Positions 26,325 through 35,572 of a stretch of DNA of 64,000 bases are shown here, piece after piece. Positions within the stretch are counted from its first letter, which is position 1. Every line of letters starts with the position of its first letter. The notes under the pieces are model-generated. The model saw nothing but the letters and a program-made list of their open reading frames with translations, was not told the DNA's origin and ran no database searches. The translations under genes and the position numbers were made by a program. Source of the stretch: DATCRE01 sp964235605 (GTDB taxonomy: Bacteria > Bacteroidota > Bacteroidia > Cytophagales > Cyclobacteriaceae); NCBI GenBank assembly GCA_964235605.1, contig CAXSCR010000001.1, forward strand, positions 124,001 through 188,000, read 5' to 3'.

Positions 26325-28211
26325 ATGGCTTATTATTCTTATTATATATATAATCTAATAATAAAATTAAAGGTGGAAGTATTGTGTACTTCTTTTTTGA
26401 TTCTATTATCTACTCAATTTCTTATAGCGCAAAATCTGCAAGAGATCCAGATCGCAAATGAGTACCTTATTAAAGGCGAGAAAAAAAAGGCGGTTGAACT
26501 TTTTAAAGAGCTTTCTAGAAATGAAATAAACATTGCCTTTATCCACAGTAACTATGTTGATGTGATGCTTGATTTAGGTTTGTATAATGACGCTCAGGTG
26601 TACCTAAAGAAAATTTCGAAAAAAGACTCGGATAACATTCAGTATAAGTTGGACTTGGGCCTGGTGTATGTTAGGTCTGGCGAACTAAATAAAGCTGATA
26701 AATATTTTAAAGATCTTATCAATTCAAATAAAAGCGATGTTCAGATGATTAAGGTTATGTCTGAATACCTAACCTCTAAATCATTGCCTGATTATGCTAT
26801 TCAAAGTTTACTTGAAAGCCGTCTGTTTTTGAATAACCCATATATGTTTAACCTGGAGCTAGCCATGTTATATAGAATTCAGGGACGTCGTGAAAAAATG
26901 GTAGAGGAATATTTGAGTTATGTGACTCAGAATTCTGGAAATGTTCAATACGTAAAAAATGTGATGCAGGCATTGCTAAATAAACCTGACGAATTAGAAA
27001 GCCTTGAGAAATTATTGTACGACAAAGTACAAAAGGATCCAGACGTGGAAGTTTATGCTGATTTATTAATCTGGGTTACCATGCAGCAGAAAAATTTCTA
27101 TGCCTCTTTTATCCAAGCAAGAGCATATGACAAGCGTTATAAAAAAGAAGGCGAAAGATGTATGGAGGTTGCACGCGTAGCACTTGATAATGACGACTAT
27201 ACAAATGCGGCAAAAATTTATCGCTATGTAATTAAGGAATATAAATCGACATCAAATTACCAAATGGCTAGCCTGGGCTTAATCCACACCAGAGAAGCAA
27301 GAATCCGAAAAAGCTTTCCGGTTCAACGCGACTCGGTTAAAACACTTATTATCGATTACAAAAAATTTATAGCGCAGTACCCAGATAATAATAATACAAT
27401 GGATGTATTACGAAATGAGGCGTTACTGTTTGCTAATTATTTAAATGAGAGAGACACGGCAATTAATATTTTAAATAAACTAATTGCTTATCCTCGCGCT
27501 TCAGTTTATTTAAAATCAAAAGCCAAACTAGACCTCGGCGACATCTATCTCACGAAAGGCGAATCTTGGGAGGCCACATTGCTATACTCACAAGTCGAAA
27601 AAATTCAAAAAGAGAATCCTGTAGGATATGAGGCGAAATTAAAAAATGCGAAACTATCCTACTTCAAAGGTGATTTTAAATTAGCTCAGGAACACCTTGA
27701 TATTCTGAAGCAAGCTACAACCCGAGAAATCTCGAATGATGCAATGGACCTTAGTATGCGGATCAAAGAGAATATAGCATTCGATACTATTGGTGTTGCC
27801 CTTAAACAATATGCCTCAATTGAGCTTTTGCTATATCAAAATAAAGTTGATGAAGCACTAAACCGCATTAATCAATTAAAGGAAGGAAAAGCAGATTCAG
27901 TATCGTTTTCCAATCAAAACATATTGGATGATGTATATTGGTTAGAAGCCAACATAAGGATGCGGAAAGGCGAGTTTCAGGCTTCTATAGACTTACTACA
28001 AAAGATTATAAATGAATTCCCTGACGACATTTTATCAGATGATGCTTTTTTCCTACAAGGGGATATTTATGAGAATCAATTAAAAAAGATAGAAAAAGCG
28101 ATGGAAATCTATCGAGAATTTCTGAATAAGTACCCGGGAAGCGTATACGTCGCTGAGGCGCGTAAAAGATTCAGACACCTTCGTGGAGATTTTGAGAAAC
28201 CTAACCCCTAG
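26325..28211 (+). CDS. Tetratricopeptide repeat protein, exported
   Basis: A 628-residue protein made mostly of TPR-like helical pairs; visible units include ANEYLIKGEKKKAVELFKEL (about residues 40-60), YKLDLGLVYVRSGELNKADK, AKLDLGDIYLTKGESWEA and AFFLQGDIYENQLKKIEKAM near the C-terminus. The N-terminus has a charged region (IIKLK) and a hydrophobic stretch ending TQFLIAQN, consistent with a signal peptide. ATG 26325 keeps the positive charges before the hydrophobic core; GTG 26373 is an alternative. TPR proteins build protein complexes; partners here are unknown. A perfect DnaA box lies 8 bases before the ATG. Confidence 0.8.
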   Translation: MAYYSYYIYNLIIKLKVEVLCTSFLILLSTQFLIAQNLQEIQIANEYLIKGEKKKAVELFKELSRNEINIAFIHSNYVDVMLDLGLYNDAQVYLKKISKKDSDNIQYKLDLGLVYVRSGELNKADKYFKDLINSNKSDVQMIKVMSEYLTSKSLPDYAIQSLLESRLFLNNPYMFNLELAMLYRIQGRREKMVEEYLSYVTQNSGNVQYVKNVMQALLNKPDELESLEKLLYDKVQKDPDVEVYADLLIWVTMQQKNFYASFIQARAYDKRYKKEGERCMEVARVALDNDDYTNAAKIYRYVIKEYKSTSNYQMASLGLIHTREARIRKSFPVQRDSVKTLIIDYKKFIAQYPDNNNTMDVLRNEALLFANYLNERDTAINILNKLIAYPRASVYLKSKAKLDLGDIYLTKGESWEATLLYSQVEKIQKENPVGYEAKLKNAKLSYFKGDFKLAQEHLDILKQATTREISNDAMDLSMRIKENIAFDTIGVALKQYASIELLLYQNKVDEALNRINQLKEGKADSVSFSNQNILDDVYWLEANIRMRKGEFQASIDLLQKIINEFPDDILSDDAFFLQGDIYENQLKKIEKAMEIYREFLNKYPGSVYVAEARKRFRHLRGDFEKPNP

Positions 28212-28274
28212 ATTTCAAGATTTATAAATTTTTACCTGGTAAAAGCGAGCCGAACAAATTTATTTGGTAAATAG

Positions 28275-28286
28275 TATGCATGCATA
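28275..28286. promoter_or_regulatory. Palindrome TATGCATGCATA, candidate MarR operator
   Basis: A perfect 12-bp palindrome lies 35 bases upstream of the MarR-type regulator gene. Position and symmetry suit a dimeric winged-helix repressor acting on its own promoter, which may also drive the downstream beta-oxidation genes. Binding is inference. Confidence 0.4.
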
Positions 28287-28320
28287 ACAAATTTTTTATA
28301 GATTCGTTAACTTGAAACGT

Positions 28321-28761
28321 ATGCGGAGGGAGGAAACTATTGATCATCATATAAAAGCAGCTTGGCATGCCATATCGCGCATGTATAACCAACAAGCTTC
28401 AACTTATGATTTGACTATGTCAATGGGTTTCATCTTATTAAACATCAACGCAGAAGAAGGAACCCCAGCAACTAAAATTGCACCGTTAATGGGCCTTGAG
28501 GCGAGAAGTCTTACGCGTTTATTAAAAAGCATGGAGGAAGAAAAGCTTATTTATCGAAAAGCAGATGAAAATGATAAGCGGTCGGTGAGAATTTTTTTAA
28601 CAGACGAAGGTAAAACCAAAAAGGAAAAATCGCGAGAGGTAGTATTAAAATTCAATAACGCTGTACGTGAGAATATTTCAGAGGAACATTTAAAAATATT
28701 TTTCAATGTGCTTCAAAAGATAAATCAGCTCATAGAGAAAAATAATATATATCAGAAATAA
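28321..28761 (+). CDS. MarR-family transcriptional regulator
   Basis: A 146-residue winged-helix regulator. The recognition part is TKIAPLMGLEARSLTRLLKSMEEEKLIYRK, given here as TKIAPLMGLEARSLTRLLKS and following wing residues ENDKRSVRIFLTDEGK, the typical DxRxxxxxLTxxG wing. MarR proteins usually respond to small lipophilic or phenolic ligands. It lies 53 bases upstream of three fatty-acid beta-oxidation genes on the same strand, so a fatty-acid or acyl-CoA-responsive repressor of them is a reasonable inference. I chose ATG 28321; a TTG nine bases upstream is less likely. Confidence 0.85.
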   Translation: MRREETIDHHIKAAWHAISRMYNQQASTYDLTMSMGFILLNINAEEGTPATKIAPLMGLEARSLTRLLKSMEEEKLIYRKADENDKRSVRIFLTDEGKTKKEKSREVVLKFNNAVRENISEEHLKIFFNVLQKINQLIEKNNIYQK

Positions 28762-28814
28762 ATAATATAAATATGTTGGGCTGTTAAAAGGTTTGACAAA
28801 TCAAGAGTTATAAT

Positions 28815-31214
28815 ATGAATCGAACCATTAAAAAAGTTGCAGTTTTAGGATCCGGTATTATGGGCTCCAGAATTGCCTTTCACTTTGCTAACATCGGTGT
28901 TGATGTATTGCTTTTGGATATCGCTCCGAAAGAGTTAACAGAAGATGAAAAGAAAAAAGGACTCACTACCGATCATCCCGGAGTAAAAAATCGCATCGTG
29001 AAAGCCTCTTTCGACGCTGCGATCGCTTCAAATCCAGCACCACTTTACAGTAAGAAATTTGCATCACGTGTTAAGCTTGGCAACTTTACCGATGACATGG
29101 CCAAAATAAAAAATTATGATTGGGTCATAGAAGTTGTAGTAGAAAACCTCGACATAAAAAAGAAAATATACGAGGAAGTAGAAAAACATAGAACACCTGG
29201 TACATTAATAACATCCAACACTTCAGGTATTCCTATCCACTTAATGGCAGAAGGAAGGAGCGAAGATTTTCAAAAACATTTTTGTGGGACGCACTTTTTT
29301 AATCCACCACGCTATTTACGTTTATTAGAAATTATTCCTACACCTAAAACAGATTCTGAAATTGTAAAATTTCTAATGCACTATGGAGATCTATATTTAG
29401 GAAAGACAACCGTACTTTGTAAAGACACACCCGCCTTCATCGCCAACCGAGTTGGAATTTTTGGCATCATGAAAGTCGTTGACTCCATGCGCAAATTTGA
29501 TTTGAACGTAGATGAAGTTGATAAATTAACTGGACCTGTTATTGGAAGACCAAAGTCAGCAACATTTAGAACATCAGATGTTGTTGGATTAGATACATTA
29601 GTAAAAGTTGCAAACAACTTATATGCGGGTTTACCAAATGACGAAGGGCGCGAATTATTTAAGCTACCAGAAATCATTACTAAACTAGAGCAGAATAAAT
29701 GGCTCGGAGATAAAACCGGACAAGGATTTTACAAGAAGACCAAGAACGCCAAAGGTGAAACAGAAATCCTTACACTTGATCTTTCGTCGTTAGAATATAA
29801 ACCTAAAGCGAAAACAAAATTTGCAACCCTTGAAACCACAAAGACAATTGATAACCTTAAGGATCGTTTCAAAGTTTTATTAGCAGGCAAAGATAAAGCA
29901 GGTGATTTCTACAGAGATTCTTTTTATGGTTTATTTCAATATGTCTCTAATCGCATCCCTGAAATTTCTGATGAACTTTATAGGATAGATGATGCCTTAA
30001 GTGCTGGCTTCGGGTGGGAACTTGGACCCTTTGAAACTTGGGATGCAGTTGGACTAGAAAAATCAATTCAATACATGGAAGCAGCAGCCTACAAACCCAA
30101 CCAATGGGTTTATGATATGTTGGCTGCCGGAAATAAATCCTTTTATAAAGTTGAAGCGGGTACGCGTAAGTATTATGATATTCCAACTAAGTCATATAAG
30201 GCAATTCCAGGTAAAGAAGAGTTTATAATTCTCGAAAACCTTAGCGAGAAAATTGTTTGGAAAAACGCGGAATCAAAAATTACTGATCTTGGAGATGGCG
30301 TAATTAACTTTTCATGGCACAGCAAAAGTTACACACTCGGAAGCTCTGTAATCGAAGGACTTAACAAAGCAATTGATTTAGCAGAGAAAAACTATAAAGG
30401 TCTAGTCATCGGCCATCAAGGACCTGATTTTTCATTGGGTGCAAATCTTGGGTTGGTATTTATGTATGCCATCGAACAAGATTATGATGAGATTGACTTT
30501 ATGGTTCGCATGTTCCAAAACACAACCATGCGAATTCGTTATTCAAGTGTACCCGTTGTTGTTTGTCCGCAAGGCCGTACCCTTGGTGGCGGTTGTGAAA
30601 TGACGCTTCACGCCGATAAAGTTCAAGCTGCCGCTGAAACGTATATTGGGTTAGTTGAAGTTGGCGTTGGCCTTATTCCAGGCGGTGGTGGAACGAAAGA
30701 ATTTACAAAGCGCGTTAGCGATTCAATACAAGAAGGTGACGTGGAATTAAACGCGCTTCAAGCCGCCTTCATGAACATTGCTACAGCAAAAGTCGCCACA
30801 TCATGGCAAGAAGCGAAAGAGATGGGAGTCATCCGCGAACAAGATGCAGTAAGCATGAATCGTGATCGCCAAATACTCGATGCAAAAGCAGCCGTATTAG
30901 AATTATTCGATGCAGGCTATACCATGCCTCAGCAAGCAAAAAATATTAAAGTACAAGGACGTACGGGATTAGCACTTTTCACAGCAGGTGTTTATGCAAT
31001 GAAAATGGGTAAGTACGTAAGTGATCACGATGTGAAAATCGCTATGAAAATTGCAAATGTAATGTGCGGAGGAGATCTCACATCCCCACAAGAAGTGAGC
31101 GAACAATATTTGTTAGATCTAGAACGTGAAGCTTTTGTTTCGCTTTGCGGCGAGAAGAAAACCCTTGAACGGATACAATCTATCCTAACAGGCGGTAAAC
31201 CATTGCGTAATTAG
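28815..31214 (+). CDS. 3-hydroxyacyl-CoA dehydrogenase / enoyl-CoA hydratase fusion
   Basis: A 799-residue bifunctional beta-oxidation enzyme: hydration of enoyl-CoA and NAD-dependent oxidation of 3-hydroxyacyl-CoA. The dehydrogenase is N-terminal (AVLGSGIMGSRIAFHFANIG, about residues 9-28; catalytic context HFFNPPRYLRLLEIIPTPKT). The hydratase/crotonase domain is in the C-terminal third (oxyanion-hole segment GPDFSLGANLG near residue 536; RTLGGGCEM; GLIPGGGGTKEF). This order is the reverse of E. coli FadB, where the hydratase comes first. It leads the run of three beta-oxidation genes, 26 bases before the thiolase. Confidence 0.93.
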   Translation: MNRTIKKVAVLGSGIMGSRIAFHFANIGVDVLLLDIAPKELTEDEKKKGLTTDHPGVKNRIVKASFDAAIASNPAPLYSKKFASRVKLGNFTDDMAKIKNYDWVIEVVVENLDIKKKIYEEVEKHRTPGTLITSNTSGIPIHLMAEGRSEDFQKHFCGTHFFNPPRYLRLLEIIPTPKTDSEIVKFLMHYGDLYLGKTTVLCKDTPAFIANRVGIFGIMKVVDSMRKFDLNVDEVDKLTGPVIGRPKSATFRTSDVVGLDTLVKVANNLYAGLPNDEGRELFKLPEIITKLEQNKWLGDKTGQGFYKKTKNAKGETEILTLDLSSLEYKPKAKTKFATLETTKTIDNLKDRFKVLLAGKDKAGDFYRDSFYGLFQYVSNRIPEISDELYRIDDALSAGFGWELGPFETWDAVGLEKSIQYMEAAAYKPNQWVYDMLAAGNKSFYKVEAGTRKYYDIPTKSYKAIPGKEEFIILENLSEKIVWKNAESKITDLGDGVINFSWHSKSYTLGSSVIEGLNKAIDLAEKNYKGLVIGHQGPDFSLGANLGLVFMYAIEQDYDEIDFMVRMFQNTTMRIRYSSVPVVVCPQGRTLGGGCEMTLHADKVQAAAETYIGLVEVGVGLIPGGGGTKEFTKRVSDSIQEGDVELNALQAAFMNIATAKVATSWQEAKEMGVIREQDAVSMNRDRQILDAKAAVLELFDAGYTMPQQAKNIKVQGRTGLALFTAGVYAMKMGKYVSDHDVKIAMKIANVMCGGDLTSPQEVSEQYLLDLEREAFVSLCGEKKTLERIQSILTGGKPLRN

Positions 31215-31239
31215 TTGAAGAATTAAAAATTAAAAAAAT

Positions 31240-32415
31240 ATGGATGCATACATAGTAGCTGGATTTAGAACAGCAGTAGGTAAGGCAAAAAAAGGTGGAT
31301 TTCGTTTTACAAGGCCAGATGATTTGGCTTCAGATGTTATTAAACATTTGGTTGCCTCAATTCCTGGATTAGAAAATGAAATGGTGGATGACCTCATTGT
31401 AGGTAACGCAGTACCTGAAGCAGAACAAGGAATGCAAATGGGAAGAATGATTGCATTGCTTTCGCTTGGGTTGGATGTTCCAGGTCTTGTTATCAATAGA
31501 TATTGTGGCTCTGGTGTTGAATCCATTCAAATGGCGAGCACTAGAATTCATGCGGGTATGGCGGATGTGATTATCGCTGGGGGTACTGAGTCAATGTCTT
31601 TAGTCCCAACCATGGGAATTAAAACGGCATTGAATTATACAATCGCGAAAGATCACCCATCATATTATATAAGCATGGGTTTAACTGCAGAAGAAGTTTC
31701 CAAACAATTTAAAATATCACGTGAGGAGCAAGATCAGTTTTCTTATGAATCACATATGAAGGCCGCTGCCGCATGGAAAGCAGGAAAGTTTAAAGGTGAA
31801 GTAGTTCCTATTACAGTGAAGGAAGTGTATGTAGATGAAAACAATAAAAAACAAAACAGAGAATACATAGTAGATACGGATGAAGGCATTCGTGCCGACA
31901 CCACAGTAGAAGGTCTCTCAAAATTAAAACCGGTTTTTGCTCTAGGTGGATCGGTAACCGCTGGTAATTCTTCACAAACTTCTGACGGTGCCGCATTTGT
32001 AGCTGTGATGTCTGAAAAAATGGTTAAGCAATTAAATCTTAAACCAATTGCCCGCATGGTAAGCTACGCAGCTGCAGGAGTTGATCCTCGAATAATGGGC
32101 ATTGGTCCGGTAGCCGCCATACCAAAAGCATTGAAGTTAGCCAATATGAAATTGGAGGATATCGATCTTATCGAATTGAATGAAGCCTTTGCCGCACAAT
32201 CACTAGCGGTTGTTAAGGAATTAGGAATTGATCCAAAAAAATTAAATGTAAATGGAGGCGCAATAGCCGTGGGCCATCCGCTTGGTTCTTCAGGCGCTCG
32301 TCTTTCTGTGCAACTTTTTAATGAGCTAAGAAGACAGAATAAAAAATATGGAATAGTAACAGCCTGCGTTGGCGGAGGCCAAGGTGTTGCCGCAATTTAT
32401 GAGCTGTTAAATTAA
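31240..32415 (+). CDS. fadA: Acetyl-CoA C-acyltransferase (3-ketoacyl-CoA thiolase)
   Basis: Performs the last step of beta-oxidation, splitting 3-ketoacyl-CoA with CoA to release acetyl-CoA. The 391-residue length is typical. The acyl-accepting cysteine is in NRYCGSGVES (Cys89). The C-terminal motifs are NEAFAAQS, GGAIAVGHPLGSSGAR with the active-site histidine (about residue 346), and ACVGGGQG with the proton-shuttling Cys376. It lies between the hydratase-dehydrogenase and the acyl-CoA dehydrogenase on the same strand, which supports a degradative and not a biosynthetic role. Confidence 0.95.
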   Translation: MDAYIVAGFRTAVGKAKKGGFRFTRPDDLASDVIKHLVASIPGLENEMVDDLIVGNAVPEAEQGMQMGRMIALLSLGLDVPGLVINRYCGSGVESIQMASTRIHAGMADVIIAGGTESMSLVPTMGIKTALNYTIAKDHPSYYISMGLTAEEVSKQFKISREEQDQFSYESHMKAAAAWKAGKFKGEVVPITVKEVYVDENNKKQNREYIVDTDEGIRADTTVEGLSKLKPVFALGGSVTAGNSSQTSDGAAFVAVMSEKMVKQLNLKPIARMVSYAAAGVDPRIMGIGPVAAIPKALKLANMKLEDIDLIELNEAFAAQSLAVVKELGIDPKKLNVNGGAIAVGHPLGSSGARLSVQLFNELRRQNKKYGIVTACVGGGQGVAAIYELLN

Positions 32416-32451
32416 AAACTGAAACCAGATCTTCTAAAAAATAGTAAAGCC

Positions 32452-34245
32452 ATGGCTGAGATTAATAAAGCAATAAAAGGAGGAGAATTCCTTATCAGGG
32501 AAACACAAGCAAGTGAAATATTTATTCCAGAGCAATGGGATGAAGAACAGCGCATGATTGCAAAAACATGCAAAGATTTTTTAAAGCAAGAAGTATATCC
32601 CCGCCTCGATGAAATTGATTCGCAAAAAGATCCTAATCTGATGCCTTCAATTTTAGACAAAGCAGGTGAATTGGGTTTACTTGGAACCTCAATACCTCAA
32701 GAGTACGGTGGATTTGGTATGAACTTCAATACCACCATGCTTGTGGCGGAAGAAATTGGAGCAGGCTATTCTGTTGCTGTTGCATTATCAGCACATACTG
32801 GAATTGGAACCCTACCAATTCTTTATTATGGCAATGAAGAACAAAAGAAAAAATACTTACCAAAACTGGCTACAGGAGAATCCAAAGCTGCTTACTGTTT
32901 AACAGAACCCGATTCTGGTTCCGACGCCAACTCTGGAAAAACAAAAGCGGCACTTACCTCAGATGGCAAACATTATGTACTCAACGGACAAAAAATGTGG
33001 ATTACCAATGGTGGTTTCGCACATGTATTCATTGTATTCGCAAAAATTGATAGCGACAAAAATTTGAGCGCCTTCATTGTAGAAAAATCCTTTGGCGGAA
33101 TAACAATGAATGAAGAAGAGCATAAGATGGGTATTAAAGGATCATCTACCCGCCAGGTCTTTTTTAACGATTGTAAAGTGCCTGTAGAAAATTTGTTAAG
33201 CGAACGTGAAAATGGTTTCAAGATAGCAGTGAACATTTTAAATGTAGGGCGAATAAAATTAGGCGTTGCAGCCATCGGTGGTTGTAAAAAAACAATTTCT
33301 ACTGCTATAAATTATGCAAAAGAAAGAAAGCAGTTCGGAACATCGATAGCTAATTTCGGCGCAATTAAGCACAAGATTTCAGAGATGGTAACGAAGGTTT
33401 TCGCATGTGAATCGGCATGTTACCGAGCAGGTCAAAATATCGATGATGCGCATGATTCTTTAGTAGCTGGCGGCATGGATTCAGGGAAAGCAAAGCTTAA
33501 GGCACTTGAAGAATTTGCCATTGAGTGTGCTATCATGAAAGTACATGGATCTGAAGTATTGGATTTTGTAGTTGATGAAGGCGTACAGATTTACGGTGGA
33601 ATGGGATTCTCAGCAGAAGGACCCATGGACCGTGCCTATAGAGATGCGCGTATCAACAGAATATTTGAAGGCACAAATGAAATTAACCGCATACTTACCA
33701 TTGACATGTTGATGAAACGTGCCATGAAAGGCCAAATAGATTTGATGACGCCAGCAATGGCTGTACAGAAAGAGTTGATGGCTATTCCAGACTTTGGAAC
33801 TGAAGATGACACAACAATTTTCGCCAAAGAAAAAAAGGCTCTCCGTAATCTCAAGAAAGCTGGACTCGTTGTAGCCGGATCAGCAGTTCAAAAATTTATG
33901 ATGAAACTTTCTGACGAACAAGAAGTGTTAATGAATCTTGCTGATGTCCTCATTGAAGTATATGTAGCAGAATCTGTATTGTTGCGTGTTGAAAAGCTTA
34001 TCGGATTAAAAGGCGAGAAGGAGAGCGAAATACAAAAAGAAATGGCTTTGATCTATTTGCATTATGCGATAGATAAAGCTTCAGCCGCTTGCAAACAAGC
34101 TATTTATGCTTTTGCAGAAGGCGATGAATTAAGATTTATGTTATTGGGTTTAAAACGCTTTTCAAAAATAGATCCTTATAATCTTAAAGAGGCGAGAAGA
34201 AAAGTAGCAAATTATGCTATCGCCAAAGGAGAATATCCGTTCTGA
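32452..34245 (+). CDS. Acyl-CoA dehydrogenase, long (VLCAD-like) type
   Basis: An FAD enzyme catalysing the first step of beta-oxidation. At 597 residues it is about 200 longer than ordinary acyl-CoA dehydrogenases: the first 400 or so are the standard fold (AYCLTEPDSGSDANSGKTKA, MWITNGG, GIKGSSTRQVFF, ERKQFGTSIANFGAIKHKIS, and MGFSAEGPMDRAYRDARINR followed by IFEGTNEINR), and the remaining helical C-terminal part resembles the extension of very-long-chain dehydrogenases. Chain-length preference is inferred. It is the last gene of the cluster and is followed by a clear terminator. Confidence 0.93.
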   Translation: MAEINKAIKGGEFLIRETQASEIFIPEQWDEEQRMIAKTCKDFLKQEVYPRLDEIDSQKDPNLMPSILDKAGELGLLGTSIPQEYGGFGMNFNTTMLVAEEIGAGYSVAVALSAHTGIGTLPILYYGNEEQKKKYLPKLATGESKAAYCLTEPDSGSDANSGKTKAALTSDGKHYVLNGQKMWITNGGFAHVFIVFAKIDSDKNLSAFIVEKSFGGITMNEEEHKMGIKGSSTRQVFFNDCKVPVENLLSERENGFKIAVNILNVGRIKLGVAAIGGCKKTISTAINYAKERKQFGTSIANFGAIKHKISEMVTKVFACESACYRAGQNIDDAHDSLVAGGMDSGKAKLKALEEFAIECAIMKVHGSEVLDFVVDEGVQIYGGMGFSAEGPMDRAYRDARINRIFEGTNEINRILTIDMLMKRAMKGQIDLMTPAMAVQKELMAIPDFGTEDDTTIFAKEKKALRNLKKAGLVVAGSAVQKFMMKLSDEQEVLMNLADVLIEVYVAESVLLRVEKLIGLKGEKESEIQKEMALIYLHYAIDKASAACKQAIYAFAEGDELRFMLLGLKRFSKIDPYNLKEARRKVANYAIAKGEYPF

Positions 34246-34268
34246 CCTAAACTGAGAGGATAGAGAAG

Positions 34269-34300
34269 AAGGCTGGAAGAAGTTCCGGCCTTTCTTTTTT
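34269..34300 (+). terminator. Rho-independent terminator after the beta-oxidation cluster
   Basis: AAGGCTGGAA (34269-34278) pairs with TTCCGGCCTT (34283-34292) through a GAAG loop, with one G-T pair, followed by a T run. It lies 24 bases after the acyl-CoA dehydrogenase stop. Confidence 0.88.
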
Positions 34301-34310
34301 TAAATTGGTA

Positions 34311-34338
34311 TTGAACATAAAATGTTCACAGTTGAACA
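34311..34338. promoter_or_regulatory. Alternating inverted repeats of TTGAACA
   Basis: TTGAACAT, then ATGTTCA, then TTGAACA follow each other, so GAACAT/ATGTTC (34313-34327) and TGTTCA/TGAACA (34323-34338) both form palindromes sharing the middle arm. A TTG-N18-TACTTTTG promoter-like pair follows at 34385-34413. The arrangement looks like an operator for the small membrane gene downstream. No adjacent regulator is known to bind it. Confidence 0.35.
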
Positions 34339-34450
34339 GTTATCAGATCGTGTAAACATAAATACTGCTCTAGCGCCGTTAGAATTGATTTTTTTAAATT
34401 GGAATTACTTTTGATATTTTGATATCGATGTATTTAAAAATACTACAATT

Positions 34451-34728
34451 ATGACTTCAAAAGGTTTAGCTACCATTATCTTCATTATAGCTGGCATCTT
34501 CATCATACCCATTGTATCGGTATAGTTGGTAAAACGTTTGGAATTTTTATAGGAGTAATGGGTTCAATAATCGGACTCTTTGCAGGAATATTCGGAGCAG
34601 TTATAGGAGCCTTAGGTAGTGTATTTGGTGGAATTTTTAACTGGCATTTCGGATTATTTCACGTGAATATTTTTTCGATAAGTTTAATTTCACTTATCGT
34701 TTTGTTAGTGTCAATGGCTCGAAAATAG
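34451..34728 (+). pseudogene. Small Gly-rich membrane protein gene with an apparent frameshift
   Basis: From ATG 34451 the frame encodes a hydrophobic MTSKGLATIIFIIAGIFIIP and stops at 34523-34525. A different frame then continues with GKTFGIFIGVMGSIIGLF and further Gly-zipper membrane sequence to TAG 34726-34728. The two parts together resemble one small Bacteroidota membrane protein with Gly-x-x-x-Gly segments, so a single-base indel is likely, either a real mutation or a sequencing error. Alternatively the second part is translated alone from ATG 34558 (56 residues), which has AGGAG upstream. No named family is recognised. Confidence 0.5.
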
Positions 34729-34735
34729 ACATGAT

Positions 34736-35122
34736 TTAAGAAACAGGATGCTTATTATACAACATAGGGTTTAAAAAATACCTTGAGTATACGGGGTAGC
34801 GTTTTACAGCTTGTATTTGTGGACGTTTTCCTCGTGCGAATATTATTTTGTAATAAAACTCATATCCTTTCTCAACTCTAATATCCTTTTTAATCAAGTA
34901 AGTTTCTTTATCGTATGGGTTAGTAACTTTCACTTGTACGTGAAATAACCCTGGCTTACTTGGAATACGCACAAACTTTCCAGGTTGCTTGTTATAGAGC
35001 CTTCCGTTTATATAAACCGACATGTTTGTCCGTGTATCTGTTTGAATTGCTATGCCAGAAAGATAGGCGAATGAGCTAGATGAAATCACAGATAATATTA
35101 AAACAACGAGTAGCTTTTTCAT
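34736..35122 (-). CDS. Small secreted protein of unknown function
   Basis: The 128 residues begin with a signal peptide (MKKLLVVLILSVISSSSFAY). The mature part looks like a single beta-sandwich: IAIQTDTRTNMSVYINGRLY, then a PGLFHVQVKV strand and an extended basic tail rich in Arg and Tyr (VKRYPVYSRYF). It resembles the N-terminal PEGA-like domain of small Bacteroidota surface proteins, in which a short peptide is described as an attribute of the chain, but I cannot name a family. It stands alone on the minus strand, its end facing the broken membrane gene. Confidence 0.65.
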   Translation of the reverse strand: MKKLLVVLILSVISSSSFAYLSGIAIQTDTRTNMSVYINGRLYNKQPGKFVRIPSKPGLFHVQVKVTNPYDKETYLIKKDIRVEKGYEFYYKIIFARGKRPQIQAVKRYPVYSRYFLNPMLYNKHPVS

Positions 35123-35219
35123 ATATATCTATTTACTATATAAAGGCAACCACCATGCCAGGATTAGATTGATTTTAGATAGTCATATCTTTATTATTAC
35201 ATCTTATAATATAGATCAT

Positions 35220-35540
35220 ATGGCTTGGTTTTATTTAATAGTTGCGGGGCTATTTGAAATAGGCTTTACAACTTGTTTAAAGCTTTCAAATAATTTTCAA
35301 AATAAAGGGTGGAGCATCGCCTTCTTCATTTGTATCTCATTAAGCTTTTATTTTTTGAACAGAGCAGTACAATACATACCCTTAGGTACAGGCTATGCGG
35401 TGTGGACCGGAATTGGTGCAGTTGGAACTGTGTTGATAGGAGTTTTCTTTTTCAACGAGCCAGCTTACTTCTGGCGTTTGTTTTTTATCTGTTCTTTAAT
35501 TGGATCTATAATAGGATTAAAACTTGTCTCCACTATATAA
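35220..35540 (+). CDS. Small multidrug resistance (SMR) family exporter, SugE/Gdx-like
   Basis: A 106-residue protein with four membrane segments, the size and layout of SMR transporters, which work as dual-topology dimers using proton exchange. The essential membrane glutamate is present (LFEIGFTT, Glu13), as is the conserved GTGYAVWTGIGAVGTVLIG. Subtypes include quaternary-ammonium exporters and guanidinium exporters (SugE/Gdx); the sequence leans to SugE but not decisively. I chose ATG 35220, giving the canonical start MAWFYLIVAGLFE; the frame is open 51 bases further upstream but that part is not family-like. No guanidine riboswitch was recognised upstream. Confidence 0.85.
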   Translation: MAWFYLIVAGLFEIGFTTCLKLSNNFQNKGWSIAFFICISLSFYFLNRAVQYIPLGTGYAVWTGIGAVGTVLIGVFFFNEPAYFWRLFFICSLIGSIIGLKLVSTI

Positions 35541-35572
35541 TAATTATGCATCCTTCCATTTGATGCCACAAC

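Noticed and set aside
34657..34667. TTTCACGTGAA resembling parS
   Set aside because: Only the centre matches; the outer bases differ (about 12/16), so chance is likely.
35123..35219. Guanidine riboswitch upstream of the SMR exporter
   Set aside because: Only about 100 bases, AT-rich, with no recognisable conserved riboswitch core.
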